This document shows positions 31,827 to 43,649 of a stretch of 64,000 bases of DNA, in pieces. The position numbers and the translations under genes were made by a program. The first letter of the stretch is position 1; each line of letters begins with the position of its first letter. Origin of the DNA: Spinacia oleracea (Eukaryota; Streptophyta; Magnoliopsida; Caryophyllales; Amaranthaceae); NCBI RefSeq assembly GCF_020520425.1, contig NC_079487.1, positions 78,745,141 to 78,809,140 on the forward strand, given 5' to 3'. The notes beneath the pieces are model-generated. The model saw only the letters and a list, made by a program, of their open reading frames with translations. It did no database searches and was not told the DNA's origin.

Positions 31827-34800
31827 ATGGCGATTTCATCCAGCAAGGGTTGGACCAGCACCAGAATTTCCTCCATTGCTTGTCGCCTTTTCTTCTTCCT
31901 CATCTTCCTTCAGATCCCTCTCTTCCGGTTCGCTACTTTCTCTCTCTTCCAAATTTCGCCTGCATATTTCTCAGTACGCTAAATTTCGCTATGAAATTTT
32001 CTACTCTACACAATTTTGAATCAACTCAGTTGTAAAAATTCGTCCGAAATAGTTGTTAGATCATGATTTGCATTGTTGCATATATTCGTATAGTTGCAAT
32101 TAAATCAATATGAAAAATTCACTTATTCGCTAAAATTACTTGAACCTAATTTGCGTCATATAGTACTTGACTTTAATTTGATGACTTGCTGCATCTACTG
32201 ATGATTTCCGACTGTCAGCTTTGTTGTTGCGGATAATAATCAAATTAGGAGATTCCATAAGTAGTCGATTGGTTTGAGTATGTTTTGATTGACATGAGCT
32301 GCTATAACTTAGGAGTTATGGCTTATGGAAGAACTGTGATAACTGGATTTGCGTGACGAGTGCTAAGATTTCTGTTACTGAACTATGCAAAAAATTTGTG
32401 TAGATTTTGGATAGTTTTGATTCTGTGATTGGTTGATTAGTAATTTTTTCTGTTAGCGAAATGTTGGATATGGTTGAATCTCCATCTTACACAGTCTTCA
32501 GTAGCAACATTGTTCGGACTAGTAGTAACTAGTCTTGAAGACAATGACAACAACAACCAAGCCTTAGTCCCAAAATGATTGGGATCGGCTAACATGAGAC
32601 CGTTTGGGGAACTTAGAATAAGAGAAAGAAAAGAAAAATAAAAGATTCAAAGGTTATGTTAAAGAGAGTAGACACGAGGCACGAAAAAGAGGGAACATGA
32701 AAACATGATAGGCCGGTTTAAAGAAGAGGCAAACATATGTTTTGAGAAAATAACTAAAAACAAAAATAGGGAAATGAGAGAAATTTGCAAAGAAAAGAAA
32801 GAAAAGAGAGAGAGAGATGGAAAAGAAGTGATAATGAGTCGTCGGCATGTACTATATTTATCTCCCTTGAAATCCACCCTATCTAACGCCATATTTTCCA
32901 CAATCCCCAATAAACTAGTCTTGAGGACTAAAATGCAAATTTTCTATTCCGATTTGTTTTCCTAGGATGAGGTTAAAGATTCAGATTTGAATCAACCATG
33001 TGTGGAAAGATGACTTAAGGGTTTTCGTTGGCCTTGACATTTTTGAAATGACTCTTGTAGTTTTGGTTTACATGAGCTGCTACAAATGAGGTGTATAATA
33101 AAATTGTGATTATTGGATTTGGGTGACAGTGCCATGATTTCTGCAGACAAAACTATGTATTTCTTTTGGTAGATTTTCTGTGATTGATTTATTAACCATT
33201 GTTTTGGTAAAAAAAAGCTGAAATCGTCGTATCTGCATCTTACATGTGCTTCAGTAGGAAGTAGCAACAATGTTTGGAGAAGTACTAAATAGTCTTGAGG
33301 ACAAAAACGGAAACTGAATCCGATTATTTACCTAGAATGAGTGAAAAATTTAGTTTTAAATCCGTCATGTGTGGAAAGCATGAATTAATCATTCATGTTA
33401 GACTTAACACTTGTGAGATAACTCTTGTACGAGGACACGTTTATTGTGATGTTGTGGGCTTTTACTGTTGTAGTTGCTTGGTTCTTTACTTCCTATATGA
33501 TGTTTTGTGGTTGCTAACTTGCTATCCATGGTGACATATATTGCTCCTCAGCTCCTGTGTTTGCTGTCCATGAGTTGAAGGAATTATATATGAATCCATG
33601 TGTGGAAAGCATGGCCGGGTTGTTCACGTTGGACTTGATATTTGTTGAATGATTCTTGTCTATGTTTACTGTGCTGTTGTATGCTTTTATAGTATTAGTT
33701 TGGTTCTTAACTTCCTATTCAATGCTGTTCAGCTGCTATCCTTGGTGGCATTTATTCCTTTTTTAAATGATTCTTTATAAATATGGTCCTTTTATTTTGT
33801 AGGAGATTTTTTTTGTAGATCATAGACTGTAATTTCCTTACCATCCAATTACATCCGATTAATTTTCATTGTCATTCCCTGTGCGCATTTCCTTACCCAA
33901 AAAGAATAATGTTACTTTGACCCAGCTTTAATGGGTGCCAAACCGTATCTATGAGGTTGCCGGTCTTCTCTTGCAATCTTGCATCTTTGAAACACATTAT
34001 TTGTGCTTGTTTATATTATAAAGGGAAGGCATTATGTTAATAGTTTGATGTATATATATTTCAGATTTGTTAATTTTGATTGGATTACATTTAAAAGAAT
34101 ATTGAATTGAGACTTGAAAAATTATGTTGGCGGAATCATTTAGAGTAGTACACTAATGGATCACTGTAGCTTTATGTGGCTTGTTTTCTAGGAATTTGAC
34201 TATTATTTCAGCTGTCCTTAATTTATCATTTTATATTATGCAGAGTACCATGCAGATCTGGTACTTGCACAACCCCAGTTCACGTGACATCTTCCCAATT
34301 AATAGCTAGCGATATCATTCCTGTACCATTTGTCAAAATCCTTCTTTATCCTGGAGCCATGGCACATGGGCTTGTAAAGAACATGACAATTCCTAGTTGG
34401 AACAAGCTGGTGGATATCTACAATCTAACTAATGTTAAAGAGGCTCCTGTGGCACTTGATTTGAAACGTCTAGAGGTACTAATTTATTATCTGTCGATGT
34501 CATCTATTTGTTTATGATATCATTTTCAGTTCAATGTCCTGTTGTCAATAACCTGAAGCAGTCTAACTTTCTTTTAGGCTAATGTTTCAGTGGAAAAAAA
34601 ATCTACTCTCTGTACTGTCTACTGTTATTCTAGATATTTGTTTCATGCACTCTTTCTTCCAGTTTCCAGTTTTCCACCCACTATTCCACACTTGATAAGA
34701 AATGTGTTCATTGTTTGTGTGTTCTATGATATTGAATGTGCTGGATTGCTCTTAGATTTCAGTTTCTGAAGTAGTTAGAATCAAAATTTTGTTCTTTCTA

Positions 34801-37800
34801 GGATATTCTGCTGTTATTTTCTGTTTGCTTTGTTCATTTTTTGGTATCTCTATACAAAAAACCAAAATCATCATTGAGTTTACGCTTCTATGGTATGTCC
34901 CCGTTTTCCTTATAACTTGTTCAATTATTACTCTCCAAGGAGAATAGAAACAACCATATGGGAAATTTCCCTTTTAGCCCCATTTTTCGTAAGGCTCCTC
35001 TGGTATAAACATACTGAAATTCTGTTTTACCTAGTCCATATTAAAGGTACCTCTGTCTCCGAGTATGTAACTTTTCTGAATATTGTACTTGATCAAACAA
35101 CATACTCCATTCTTTAACTGATCCAAATAACATCAACTAATAATTAATAAAGGTGAGTAATAAAAAATAACACCTAATCACTTAACAATGATCCGGACAA
35201 AGGAACTAAAACATGCTTATAATTTCTACGTCGTAAAAAGAAGGATCATAATTAACAATTAAGGAACATTTTTTCTATCAAGAACAACAACTAATCATGT
35301 AACTTGAACTATCCATGTTCAGAATGTTGAGGAAATATATATATATATATATATATCCAAATTTGAAAACTAATTCTGGTATGTAATGTTGGATATTTTA
35401 ACGATATGCATCTAAGTTAGTTAGGCAAAATGATTGGGAGAATAAGTCAGTTTGTTGGATTAATCTTTTTTTTTTTTAAAGAATGTTGGATTTCAATTTG
35501 TTAGGCGCAAAATTTGTCATGTTTAGTTTTTCTTTATTTTAAATGTAGAATTTTTGTTTTTATTTAATCTGATATTTGTATTTCAATTTAATTTTTTTCA
35601 ATAAATGCAAAAATTATCAAAACGACTTAGTTTTGAAGAGGTGCACGTAGAGGACTGTGCATCTTGGTCCACCATCTAAATTGCGCTACACGTCCATTGC
35701 AAGAGTTTGGCTTTACCAAATCTTTTTGAATTCAGTTTTATACTAAGTAGCATCTCTTGGAAGTTGTAGTGCAATGAAATCTTGTTTCCTCAATTTCTTC
35801 ATTACACCTTCCCTTTTACATGTCATTGTTGCATCTGAGTCCCTGACTAGATGTTAAGAAATTGTCTGCTCCATGCATTTACTTTATAGGAAAACAAGAC
35901 TTTTTACTCCTCTCCCTAATCCCTATCGGTCGAGTGCCTATAACTCATATGTAGGGGTCTTCATTACCGGGTACCCGGATAGGCGGGTATCCGCATTTAC
36001 GGGTAGTTGAAAATTTGGCTAGGCTATAAGCTCCTCTCTCTGATTTCCTTATTGGAGCTTTCAAGTAAATGACATATTGACCTGTCAACACATTGTTTAT
36101 GCTTTTCAGACTTGTTGAATTTATTATTTTATTTTTAAAAATTTGAACAGGTTTAAGATCCCCTTCACCTGACTATCCAAGTAGTTCGAGTGGGGTGCTC
36201 TTTCACATGTATTTAACTTGTTATTACTGATTGGCTCAATCACATTCATAATAACACTTCTGGACCTAAGCACTTCTCTAGTTCTGTGAAAGAAGCGCAC
36301 ACATTTTGTTTCCTTCTTTTATACCTCATACCCTCTGAGTTGCAGTGCCGGGGTATTTTCAAATTTCATGCAGCCCTGATGATTAATTAGGACTGGAATA
36401 GTAGACCTGTCGTTAATTTACTGTTTGTTCTGCTCAGAACTGAGAAAACAGGAACATTCCCTATTTCTTCAGTTTTCATTGAGGGAATAGGCTAGCAGTG
36501 AAGTTTTTCTCTCTTTTTATTGTGATGAGACTCATAATCCTGAAAGTGAAGGTGTCGTTCTTCGTTAACTCAACCAAGGCTGAAAGTGAAGGTGTCGTTA
36601 TTCGTTAACTCAACCAACTCAACCATGTTCTTTAAGTTCACTAGACTTCTCTTCCTTGCATCTGGCCAGCAATGTTCTGCACTTAAGTTCTTATAAATGA
36701 TAATAAAGCTGATTGATTTTTTGTTTATTATCCCTGGCAGAGGCTTGCGTCGTAGGATTTGATTTTTTAAAGGCTTTTCCACTATTTGATGTTGATGTGA
36801 AAATGTTTGGAATCTCGTTGCCTCTATGATGGTCTATTGGCATCAGACTACCCCCCAAAATTCTCAGTTAAAAAGTTAGGATGTTTTATAGACAACCTGT
36901 TCAATGCGGAGTATCTTAACGACTTGTGGTTTCCTCAAATGAATTGCTAGTTCTTCTGAATTTGGTAATGTCAATATTAATACGAGACTATGAATTTAGC
37001 CTCTTTTAGACTATACTTTTCTTGGTCGTAGTTGGAATTGAGATTATGCTCCGGAGAGGCGGAGACTATTGAACTTCTAGTTCCTTTGTGCTCCTTGTTT
37101 TGTTCTCCCATTTTCCTCCCGGCATTAACCAGCTCCAAGCCTGGCATGACTGAGCCGCGTTTGTGAAAATCATATGAGGTACATGGGTGACACACTGACA
37201 TGTCTTTGTCCTGGCCTATGACCTGACAAACGGGTCGGTTTCATGTTATTTTTCTTTCGGGTCGGTTTCGGGTATGGGTCGGGTCCATCCGAGTTACTTC
37301 GTTTTTTACAATTGGTTCGGGTATGGTTCGCGTCAGGATTTTGGGTCAATATCGGATCGGTTCGTATCAGATCGGTTCATATCACATCAGGTTTTTCGGG
37401 TTTGATCGAGTTTTTCGGGTTTGGATCAGATTTTTCTGTTTTCGAGTTTTGATTAGGTTGTTTCTCTTCAGATATGGTGGTCACTATCATAATATTATCA
37501 AAGTTTTTTCTAACACAAAAGAGTATATTAATAAAAATAAAATAATAAATTAAATAATAATTATATGAAAAGCTAAAAAAAACTTGTATTTAAAACTAAT
37601 TGGTAATTCGAGTTGCTCTTCGATTCGGATCGTTTCGGGTTGATTTAAATTTTACAGTTATTTCGGTTCGGGTTAATTCGGTTTGGGTGAAGATCGGTTC
37701 GGGTACTTCGGTCAAGTCGTTCGGGTATCGGATTATTTCAAGTCAAATCACTTTCGGGTTCATTTTGGGTCGTCGTTTTGGATCAATTTCGGGTTATAGT

Positions 37801-38352
37801 TTGGATCAATCGGGTCGGTTTTCGGCTCCGGGTCAGTTTTTCCAGATGTACTTGTGGGCCATGTTACAGTCTAGTAGGCCACATTCCTGGATTTTGTCAG
37901 TCTGGCCGGTCAAGTGCCCTTGTCGCGCAGTTGGACCGGTTGCCATCCTCTGCCTTTTTTATGGTGTTAGAATTGTTTTTCATGAACTCTTTGGCTTTTA
38001 GTGCTTGCATCTTCCGCCTCTTTTAATTTTATGTCTGACTTCATCTTGTCCTCAGGTTCTGGCGGGTAGTTACTTCTGTGTGGCAGGCGCCTTAATTGGC
38101 ATTCTAAAACCAGGTAGAATGAGCATGTTTGGCACACTGTTGATAGTTTGGGGTCTTGTCAAGGAAGGAATCCTTTCACGACCAGTCAACACAGATCCTG
38201 CCCAATCTATCTATGTCTATCCTACGATGTTACTTGCTGTTGTATGTGCTTTTGCATCTGTCAAGTATGATATAAAGAAGGCCATGAGAACTCCAGCTCC
38301 TAGGCCCACTGCAAAACCTCTCAAGAGCTCTTCGAAATCCAAGCTGAAATGA
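31827..38352 (+). CDS. Plant membrane protein of unknown function, three exons
   Basis: Exons 31827-31927, 34244-34475, 38056-38352, with consensus splice sites and matching phases (2, then 0), giving 209 residues. The N-terminus has a basic start then a hydrophobic stretch (ACRLFFFLIFLQIPLF), a likely signal peptide or anchor. A short Cys motif VPCRSGTCTTPVHVTS and a soluble segment follow. About three hydrophobic helices come next (VLAGSYFCVAGALIGIL, MSMFGTLLIVWGLVKEGIL, YVYPTMLLAVVCAFASV), and a Lys/Pro-rich tail ends KSSSKSKLK. The tail looks cytosolic; an endomembrane location is inferred. It resembles small conserved plant transmembrane proteins, but I do not know a function. Introns of 2.3 and 3.6 kb carry repeats. 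Confidence 0.85.
31928..34243 (+). other. Intron 1 with RTE end and diverged triplicate
   Basis: 2.3 kb intron. Apart from the RTE LINE end it contains loosely repeated segments: CATGAGCTGCTA near 32293 and 33070, and CATGTGTGGAAAG near 32997, 33366 and 33597, each followed by related text ending CTCTTGTA or ATTCTTGTC. These look like ancient tandem duplicates. Confidence 0.55.
32541..32910 (-). mobile_element. 5'-truncated RTE-type LINE end
   Basis: On the minus strand it begins near 32910 with a short coding tail (ENMALDRVDFKGD, resembling the ALDR-x-W C-terminus of plant RTE LINEs). It passes through a CT-rich 3' UTR and ends ATTTTGGGACTAAGGC with TTG repeats. The flanks carry AACTAGTCTTGAAGAC (left) and AACTAGTCTTGAGGAC (right), a target duplication with one mismatch. 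Confidence 0.75.
34476..38055 (+). other. Intron 2 with simple and tandem repeats
   Basis: 3.6 kb intron, no coding sequence. It holds an (AT)n run (35337-35356), a tandem pair of about 42 bases (36550-36625, core GAAGGTGTCGTT), and a long GGTTCGGGT-type degenerate array (37220-37830). A similar GGGTACCCGGAT patch lies at 35955-36005. Confidence 0.65.
37220..37830 (+). repeat. Degenerate GGGTCGGTTTCGGGT array
   Basis: Repeated TTCGGGT/GGTTCGG motifs in tandem, interrupted by about 150 AT-rich bases at 37480-37600. Frames reading SVRIRS-type repeats here are artefacts of the repeat. Confidence 0.75.
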
Positions 38353-38750
38353 TATTCAGTGTAAACCTTCACTACCATCTTGCTTCCGCAGTTTCCACTT
38401 TCCATTTCTTTTGAGCCTGATTGCTTATTCAACTTTCATACTCCACTCCACAGGTTCTTTATGGTGATATGAGAGAGTTAAATGCAGCATGGAGCGGTGA
38501 ACCATGGAAAGATGCTTTCTTTACTTCCCGGCTTCATTTTTGAAGAAGATTGTTGGAAACATACCACAGCTCTAGAAGTGGAGAGTTGTTTTGCCATTTC
38601 CCAAGCAAATTGCGTTATCATGGTCAAAAGCATTTGGGGTTGGTAGCTGCTAGAAAAAGCAAGTGTGGATATTTTAATATCATTTTTTTCTGGACTCCTT
38701 CGTCCCTCCAATGCTCTTACCTTCTAATGTTATTGTTCTGATTTGAAATT
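38353..38750 (+). other. 3' UTR region of the membrane-protein gene
   Basis: Follows the stop codon. No strong polyadenylation hexamer is seen; the end of the transcript is not defined by sequence. Confidence 0.4.
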
Positions 38751-38939
38751 TTTATTCTTGAGTTCGTGCAGCTCTGCTACCTTTTTATTATCATTCTGTG
38801 CCAGCATTTTGTTTTTCCTGCTTCGTTTTTGGCTATTCTATTGGAGATTTACTGATTAGAATCAATCCGTTTGGAATTGATAGTTTCACTGTGTTAATTT
38901 CCCATAGTTAAGGACATGCCATTTCCCAATACATATTAT

Positions 38940-39160
38940 TGAATCATATTTTCTCCGGTTACATAAGCAGGCGCAGAAAAGCGCAAAGGCTACACATACA
39001 CTGGGTGTATGTGGGCCCGCGATACCCCGCTCATCAATTCGCCAGATCCACATCATCGAAGCCACCTCAGCGTCCAAATTTTCACCCCATTTTCAAACCT
39101 GTTTTGAATTTGAATTTCAAACCATTTTTTTCTTTTTCTCTTTTTTTTTTCCTTCATTGA
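38940..39160 (+). repeat. Repeat with ACATACAC palindrome, copy 1
   Basis: Contains ACATACAC-TGG-GTGTATGT at 38993. Around it the text is similar to the inverted stretch at 57940-58060 (shared ATACCC...TCCACATCA). Possibly the end of an old element or a shared promoter region. Confidence 0.45.
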
Positions 39161-39839
39161 TGATACCAAAGTCCTGATTTTTTTTTGCGTTTTAAGTTTT
39201 TAGTTGACTTCCTTGTTGAAGATCGTCATTTGGCGATGTAAAAGATAAAAAGAATCTGTATTAATTCCAATCGCGCGATAATTTATCATAATTTTTTGTC
39301 GATTTTTTTCTGGTAAAGTTAGTTGTTTAATTTGGTGTAAATAATTTATTTATTTTAGTTTTATTGTTTGATTTAATCTAATGTAGTCGATTGTTAGATT
39401 TAACTTAATTAGCTTGATTTTTTTTTTCAAAGTAGTCGAAGGTAGACGAAGAAGAAGATGGGGATCTGGGCGGATTTTACAATGTTCTGTTTGTTTCTCA
39501 CTCCTGTTTGTTTGGGGAAGATGACAATCAAGGTCAACTCAACCAAATAGTTGCCGTATTTATTGTTTACACAATAATTTATATTATAACTACTTGTTTG
39601 TTAATGAAAGTGATTAATTCCGTCATCATTCTGATTGATAGAGTTGGCTTAATATACAACCTATACAGCATAATCTAAGGCTATAATCAAGGAACTAATT
39701 TAGACTAATTACATAGTAACGGATTCTAGCCTTATTTAGGAGATTTACAAAATATCCTTTGTTGACTAAATATTTATGACTAAATATTTACATTATATTC
39801 TATCAGTTAATAATCTGAACTCTTGGGTTTTTGACAGGA

Positions 39840-40360
39840 AGAAAATGGACCCAAGAATAGCAAGTGCAAAGGCCATGAAGCTCTTAGATGACTTTGAGCA
39901 GGCTACAGAGAGAGAGGGTCAGGACGCTGGAGGGCATAATGGATCTTGAATTAATATCGTGATTTGATACCACCCAAATCGCCAAACTGTTAGCCGAAAG
40001 CTCATGCCAGAACCAAACACTCCTGAATATGAAGAACTTGAGAAAAAACCTGACACTGTATTCTTAAAAACAATCTCAAACAAGTTCCAAACTGTGCTTG
40101 GGATTTCACGCGAATCAGTCATGTTGTTTGAGTTGTGTTTGTCATATTAACATATTTTTTCATCAAACAGGTGTATCTCGGGCAAAGAGAGACTCGCGAA
40201 TGGACTGCAGATAGTGTACCATTAGAAGCGTTTGGGAAATTCGGGAAAAAGTTGGAGGAAATAGAAGATAAGATTGTAGGGAGGAACAAAGATGAGAAAC
40301 TGAAGAAACGAGTTGGTCCAGTGAAGTTGCCATATACATTGCTGTATCCTTCAAGCGATG
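39840..40360 (+). pseudogene. Lipoxygenase C-terminal gene fragment
   Basis: Two pieces match plant lipoxygenase C-termini. At 39990-40110: KLMPEPNTPEYEELEKKP and FLKTISNKFQTVLGIS. At 40166-40360, after an AG acceptor (ATCAAACAG|GTG): [34 protein letters not shown] and [21 protein letters not shown]. The intron just before VYLGQR appears to be kept, so the copy came from genomic DNA, not cDNA. The final GRGIPNSVSI of lipoxygenases is missing: the frame diverges after GLT and runs on into unrelated Lys-rich residues to 40635. A preceding short frame (KKMDPRIASAKAMKLLDDFE at 39843) is not lipoxygenase; I do not recognise it. The catalytic iron-binding core is absent, so this is non-functional. 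Confidence 0.82.
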
Positions 40361-40639
40361 CAGGACTCACGAGTGTGTGGGTTTGGTTGTCAGGGATGGT
40401 TAAGTATAAGAAAACAATAAAAGCAAAAACCAAAAAAAAAAGGGGCTCAGAATCGAACCTTGACCTAGATGACAGTGTAAAGCACTTTATGAAGGCAAGT
40501 GGAGTAACCAAGTTGACAATGAGGCAACCATTGGAATTTAACCATAACATGTACTTATGTGTAACTCAGTTACTCGATAAACCATTAATATGTAATGCAA
40601 TAGTTCAATTTTTTTACTTAGTCGGAGCAACTTAATACT

Positions 40640-41133
40640 GATAAGTAAAGTTTACACTGATTTGTTACTAACTTACTACAAAGAATTACACATTAGAAGT
40701 TAATTAATTAGCGGAATAGTTAATAATAGTAATACTTCAAAATACGAAGAAAAAAAAAATCACTTAAATTAATTTTTGTACAAAAATATTAGTTAAAATA
40801 GTTGAAGAGGTGGTTGAAAATTTCATCGTGTGGTTGATCTGGTGGATTTCCTGAATAGTGATCTACGGTTGATTTGATCACCCTGATCACCTTTGAAATC
40901 TTTCATGCAAGCAACTTTATTTTGTAATTATTAACCAAGTAGTTAAATTTCATTTGTAATGTGTTAATTTTTTTTTAAATTGTTTTTAATAAAAAATTAT
41001 AGTAACAAACATGCAACTGTTTAACTAAAATAATAGTTAGTAACACATTACGTCCATATTTTTTGTTTAACTTAAAAAAATTATCATGAGTAAAATCGAA
41101 TAGGATTAAAGGTATTAAACCTATGTTTATCGA
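40640..41133. other. AT-rich spacer
   Basis: No gene or recognisable element. Runs of TTAATTAATTAG and GTTAGTAACA-like text only. Confidence 0.5.
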
Positions 41134-41866
41134 TCTATGCTATTAAATCAGAGTGGTGAAGAATGTAGGGGCTCCAAAACCCCAATCCTCACCTCTCATG
41201 TTTCGTTATTTAAGGAAACTTAGGAAATCAAAAAATTAACAAATCAGCATCACCCCCACACACAATTAATGGAGAGACTAAATTGGAAATAACAATAATA
41301 AAGGGTAATTAATGGACATGAAAGAATAAGAAAATAATTTAGAACAATTATTCACTTTCAAATTTCATGGCAAATCTATGGTACACAATGAAAACGTTAC
41401 ATATTGAACATATTTTAGCCATGGAAGATTGAATTATACATAGTTGCACAATACGAAAATAAAAATAACATATTATAACTTTGACATAATTATACATCGA
41501 TCTGTACTATTAAAGTAGAGTGGTGAAGAATGTAGGGGCTCCAAAACCCCAATCCTCACCTCTCATGTTTCGTTATTTAAGGAAACTTAGGAAATCAAAA
41601 AATTAACAAATCAACATCACCCCCACACACAATTAATGGAGAGACTAAATTGGAAATAACAATAATAAAGGGTAATTAATGGACATGAAAGAATAAGAAA
41701 ATAATTTAGAACAATTATTCACTTTCAAATTTCATGGCAAATCTATGGTACACAATGAAAACGCTACATATTGAACATATTTTAGCCATGGAAGATTGAA
41801 TTATACATAGTTGCACAATACGAAAATAAAAATAACATATTATAACTTTGACATAATTATACATTG
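41134..41866 (+). repeat. Two tandem 366-bp copies with Helitron-like starts
   Basis: Copies start at 41134 (TCTATGCTATTAAATCAGAG) and 41500 (TCTGTACTATTAAAGTAGAG) and are almost identical throughout. Each starts with TC after an A, resembling Helitron 5' ends, and each carries the stem GGGGCTCCAAAACCCC. No 3' CTRR hairpin was found, so the call is a tandem repeat with a possible Helitron origin. Confidence 0.75.
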
Positions 41867-42268
41867 AAAATCAAATTACACAAAATTACTTCTAAGCCCA
41901 CATGCACAATTGTATATATTTTCAACAGCTCTGCATTTTCCACTAGCCGCTACATTTTAATTTCTCTACTATTGTAATATGCATGTCTATATTCTACCAA
42001 ATTTCATGCCATTCTAATTAAATTAAACCGACAAACTCCAACAAAAAGGGAAAAAAATTAACAAATAAGAATATGAAGAAAAAATATATTAACCGATGAT
42101 TAGATCAATTAAAAGTAAATTCACAACTAAAGAAAAACAGAATAAGAGGAACTAGATCTGAGAAGTTGTTAAATCTAGAGAAAGGGGGTTCTCGAGAGCA
42201 AAGCACCTTTTCAACGATTGAAGCAGAATTGAAACATACCCTTAGAGTTTTTTTTAAGGAGAATACTC
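41867..42268. other. AT-rich spacer
   Basis: Possibly the remainder of the element that begins at 41500. No gene seen. Confidence 0.4.
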
Positions 42269-42271
42269 TTA

Positions 42272-43451
42272 GGCCCTGTTTAGTTCACCTTATTTCTCCT
42301 GATCTGATCTGATATGATCTGATATGATCTGATCTGATCTGAACTTATTTTTTCTGATCTGATATGATCTGAAATTATTTTTTCTGATCTGATCTGGTCT
42401 GCTCTGATCTGATCTGATTCTTCAGAATTAAGTTTAAACAAAAATCTACATTTATTAATATTAAACGACTTACGTGTAAAATAAATGTTACACAAATTTA
42501 TAATATTGTTATTATTTACTTGACTTTGCTCATGATTTAACTATTCCTTATATTAGATAGACCTATACATGATCTAGGTAGATCGGTTATGATCTAGACA
42601 TATAAGTTCTGATCTGGATATGATATGTACATATCGGTTCTGATCTAGACATGATTTGTACAGATCAGTTATGATCTGGACATGATCAGTTCTAATCTGG
42701 ACATGATCTGTACAGATTAGTTCTGATATGGACATGATATGTACAGTTCAGTTATGATCAAGACATGATCTGGACATGATCTGGACAGATCAGTTCTGAT
42801 CTATACATGATCTGTACAGTTCAGTTCTGATCTAGACTTGATCTGAACATGATATGTACAGAACAGTTCTGATATGTACATATCATGTTCAGATCAAGTC
42901 TAGATTAGAACTGAACTGTACAGATCAATTCTGATTTAGACATGATCTGGACATGATCTGTGTAGATCAGTTCTGATTTGGACATGATCTGTACAGATCA
43001 GTTATGATCTGGTCATGATCTGTACAAACTAGTTTTGATCTGGACATGATCTTTGCAGATCAATTCTGATCTGATTCTGATCTAGACATGATCTATACAA
43101 ATCAGTTTTGATCTGAACATATTGGTTCTATAAGGATCGGTTCTGATGTAGACAAGATCTTTGCAGATTTGAACATGATTTGGATATTATCTGATCCTAT
43201 CAGTTCTAGTCTGGATATATAATGGCTCTGATCTATAAAAATCAGTTCTGATATGAACATGACCTGATCACATCGTTTCTGATGTGGACTTAATGGTTTT
43301 AATTTGGACATGATCAATTTGAATGTGTTGTTAATGTTTTTTTATGCCTTAAATAATAGATTGTAATGGCATCGACAATAACATAATTTTTTATAAATGC
43401 AATAATAGTAATAAAATATTAAATATAATAACAATGATATAAACATATACC

Positions 43452-43485
<34 letters not shown>

Positions 43486-43646
43486 TTAATAATAATAATC
43501 TGGTCTGATCTGATCTGAACTTATTTTTTCTGATCTGAACTTATTTTGTCTGATTTGATCTGATCTAATCTGGTCTGGTCTGATCTGACCTGATTAGATC
43601 TGAAATAAGTAATAAGGTCCTGAAATAAGTTGAACTAAACAGGGCC
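42272..43646. mobile_element. Tourist-like MITE filled with GATCTG satellite
   Basis: Ends GGCCCTGTTTAGTTCACCTT and, inverted, AAGTTGAACTAAACAGGGCC, flanked by TTA on each side (42269-42271, 43647-43649), the PIF/Harbinger pattern. The interior is a degenerate array of GATCTGATCTGA near both ends and, in the middle, units of about 30 bases such as ATCTGGACATGATCTG-TACAGATCAG. An (AAT)n run lies at 43451-43496. No coding frame; long frames reading DQIRSE are repeat artefacts. Confidence 0.88.
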
Positions 43647-43649
43647 TTA

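Noticed and set aside
37243-38026. Frames in the GGTTCGGGT region upstream of exon 3
   Set aside because: Repeat translations within intron 2 of the membrane-protein gene; no continuity with the exons.
42280-43317. Open frames with DQIRSEKI-type repeats
   Set aside because: Translations of the GATCTG satellite inside the MITE; no gene signals.
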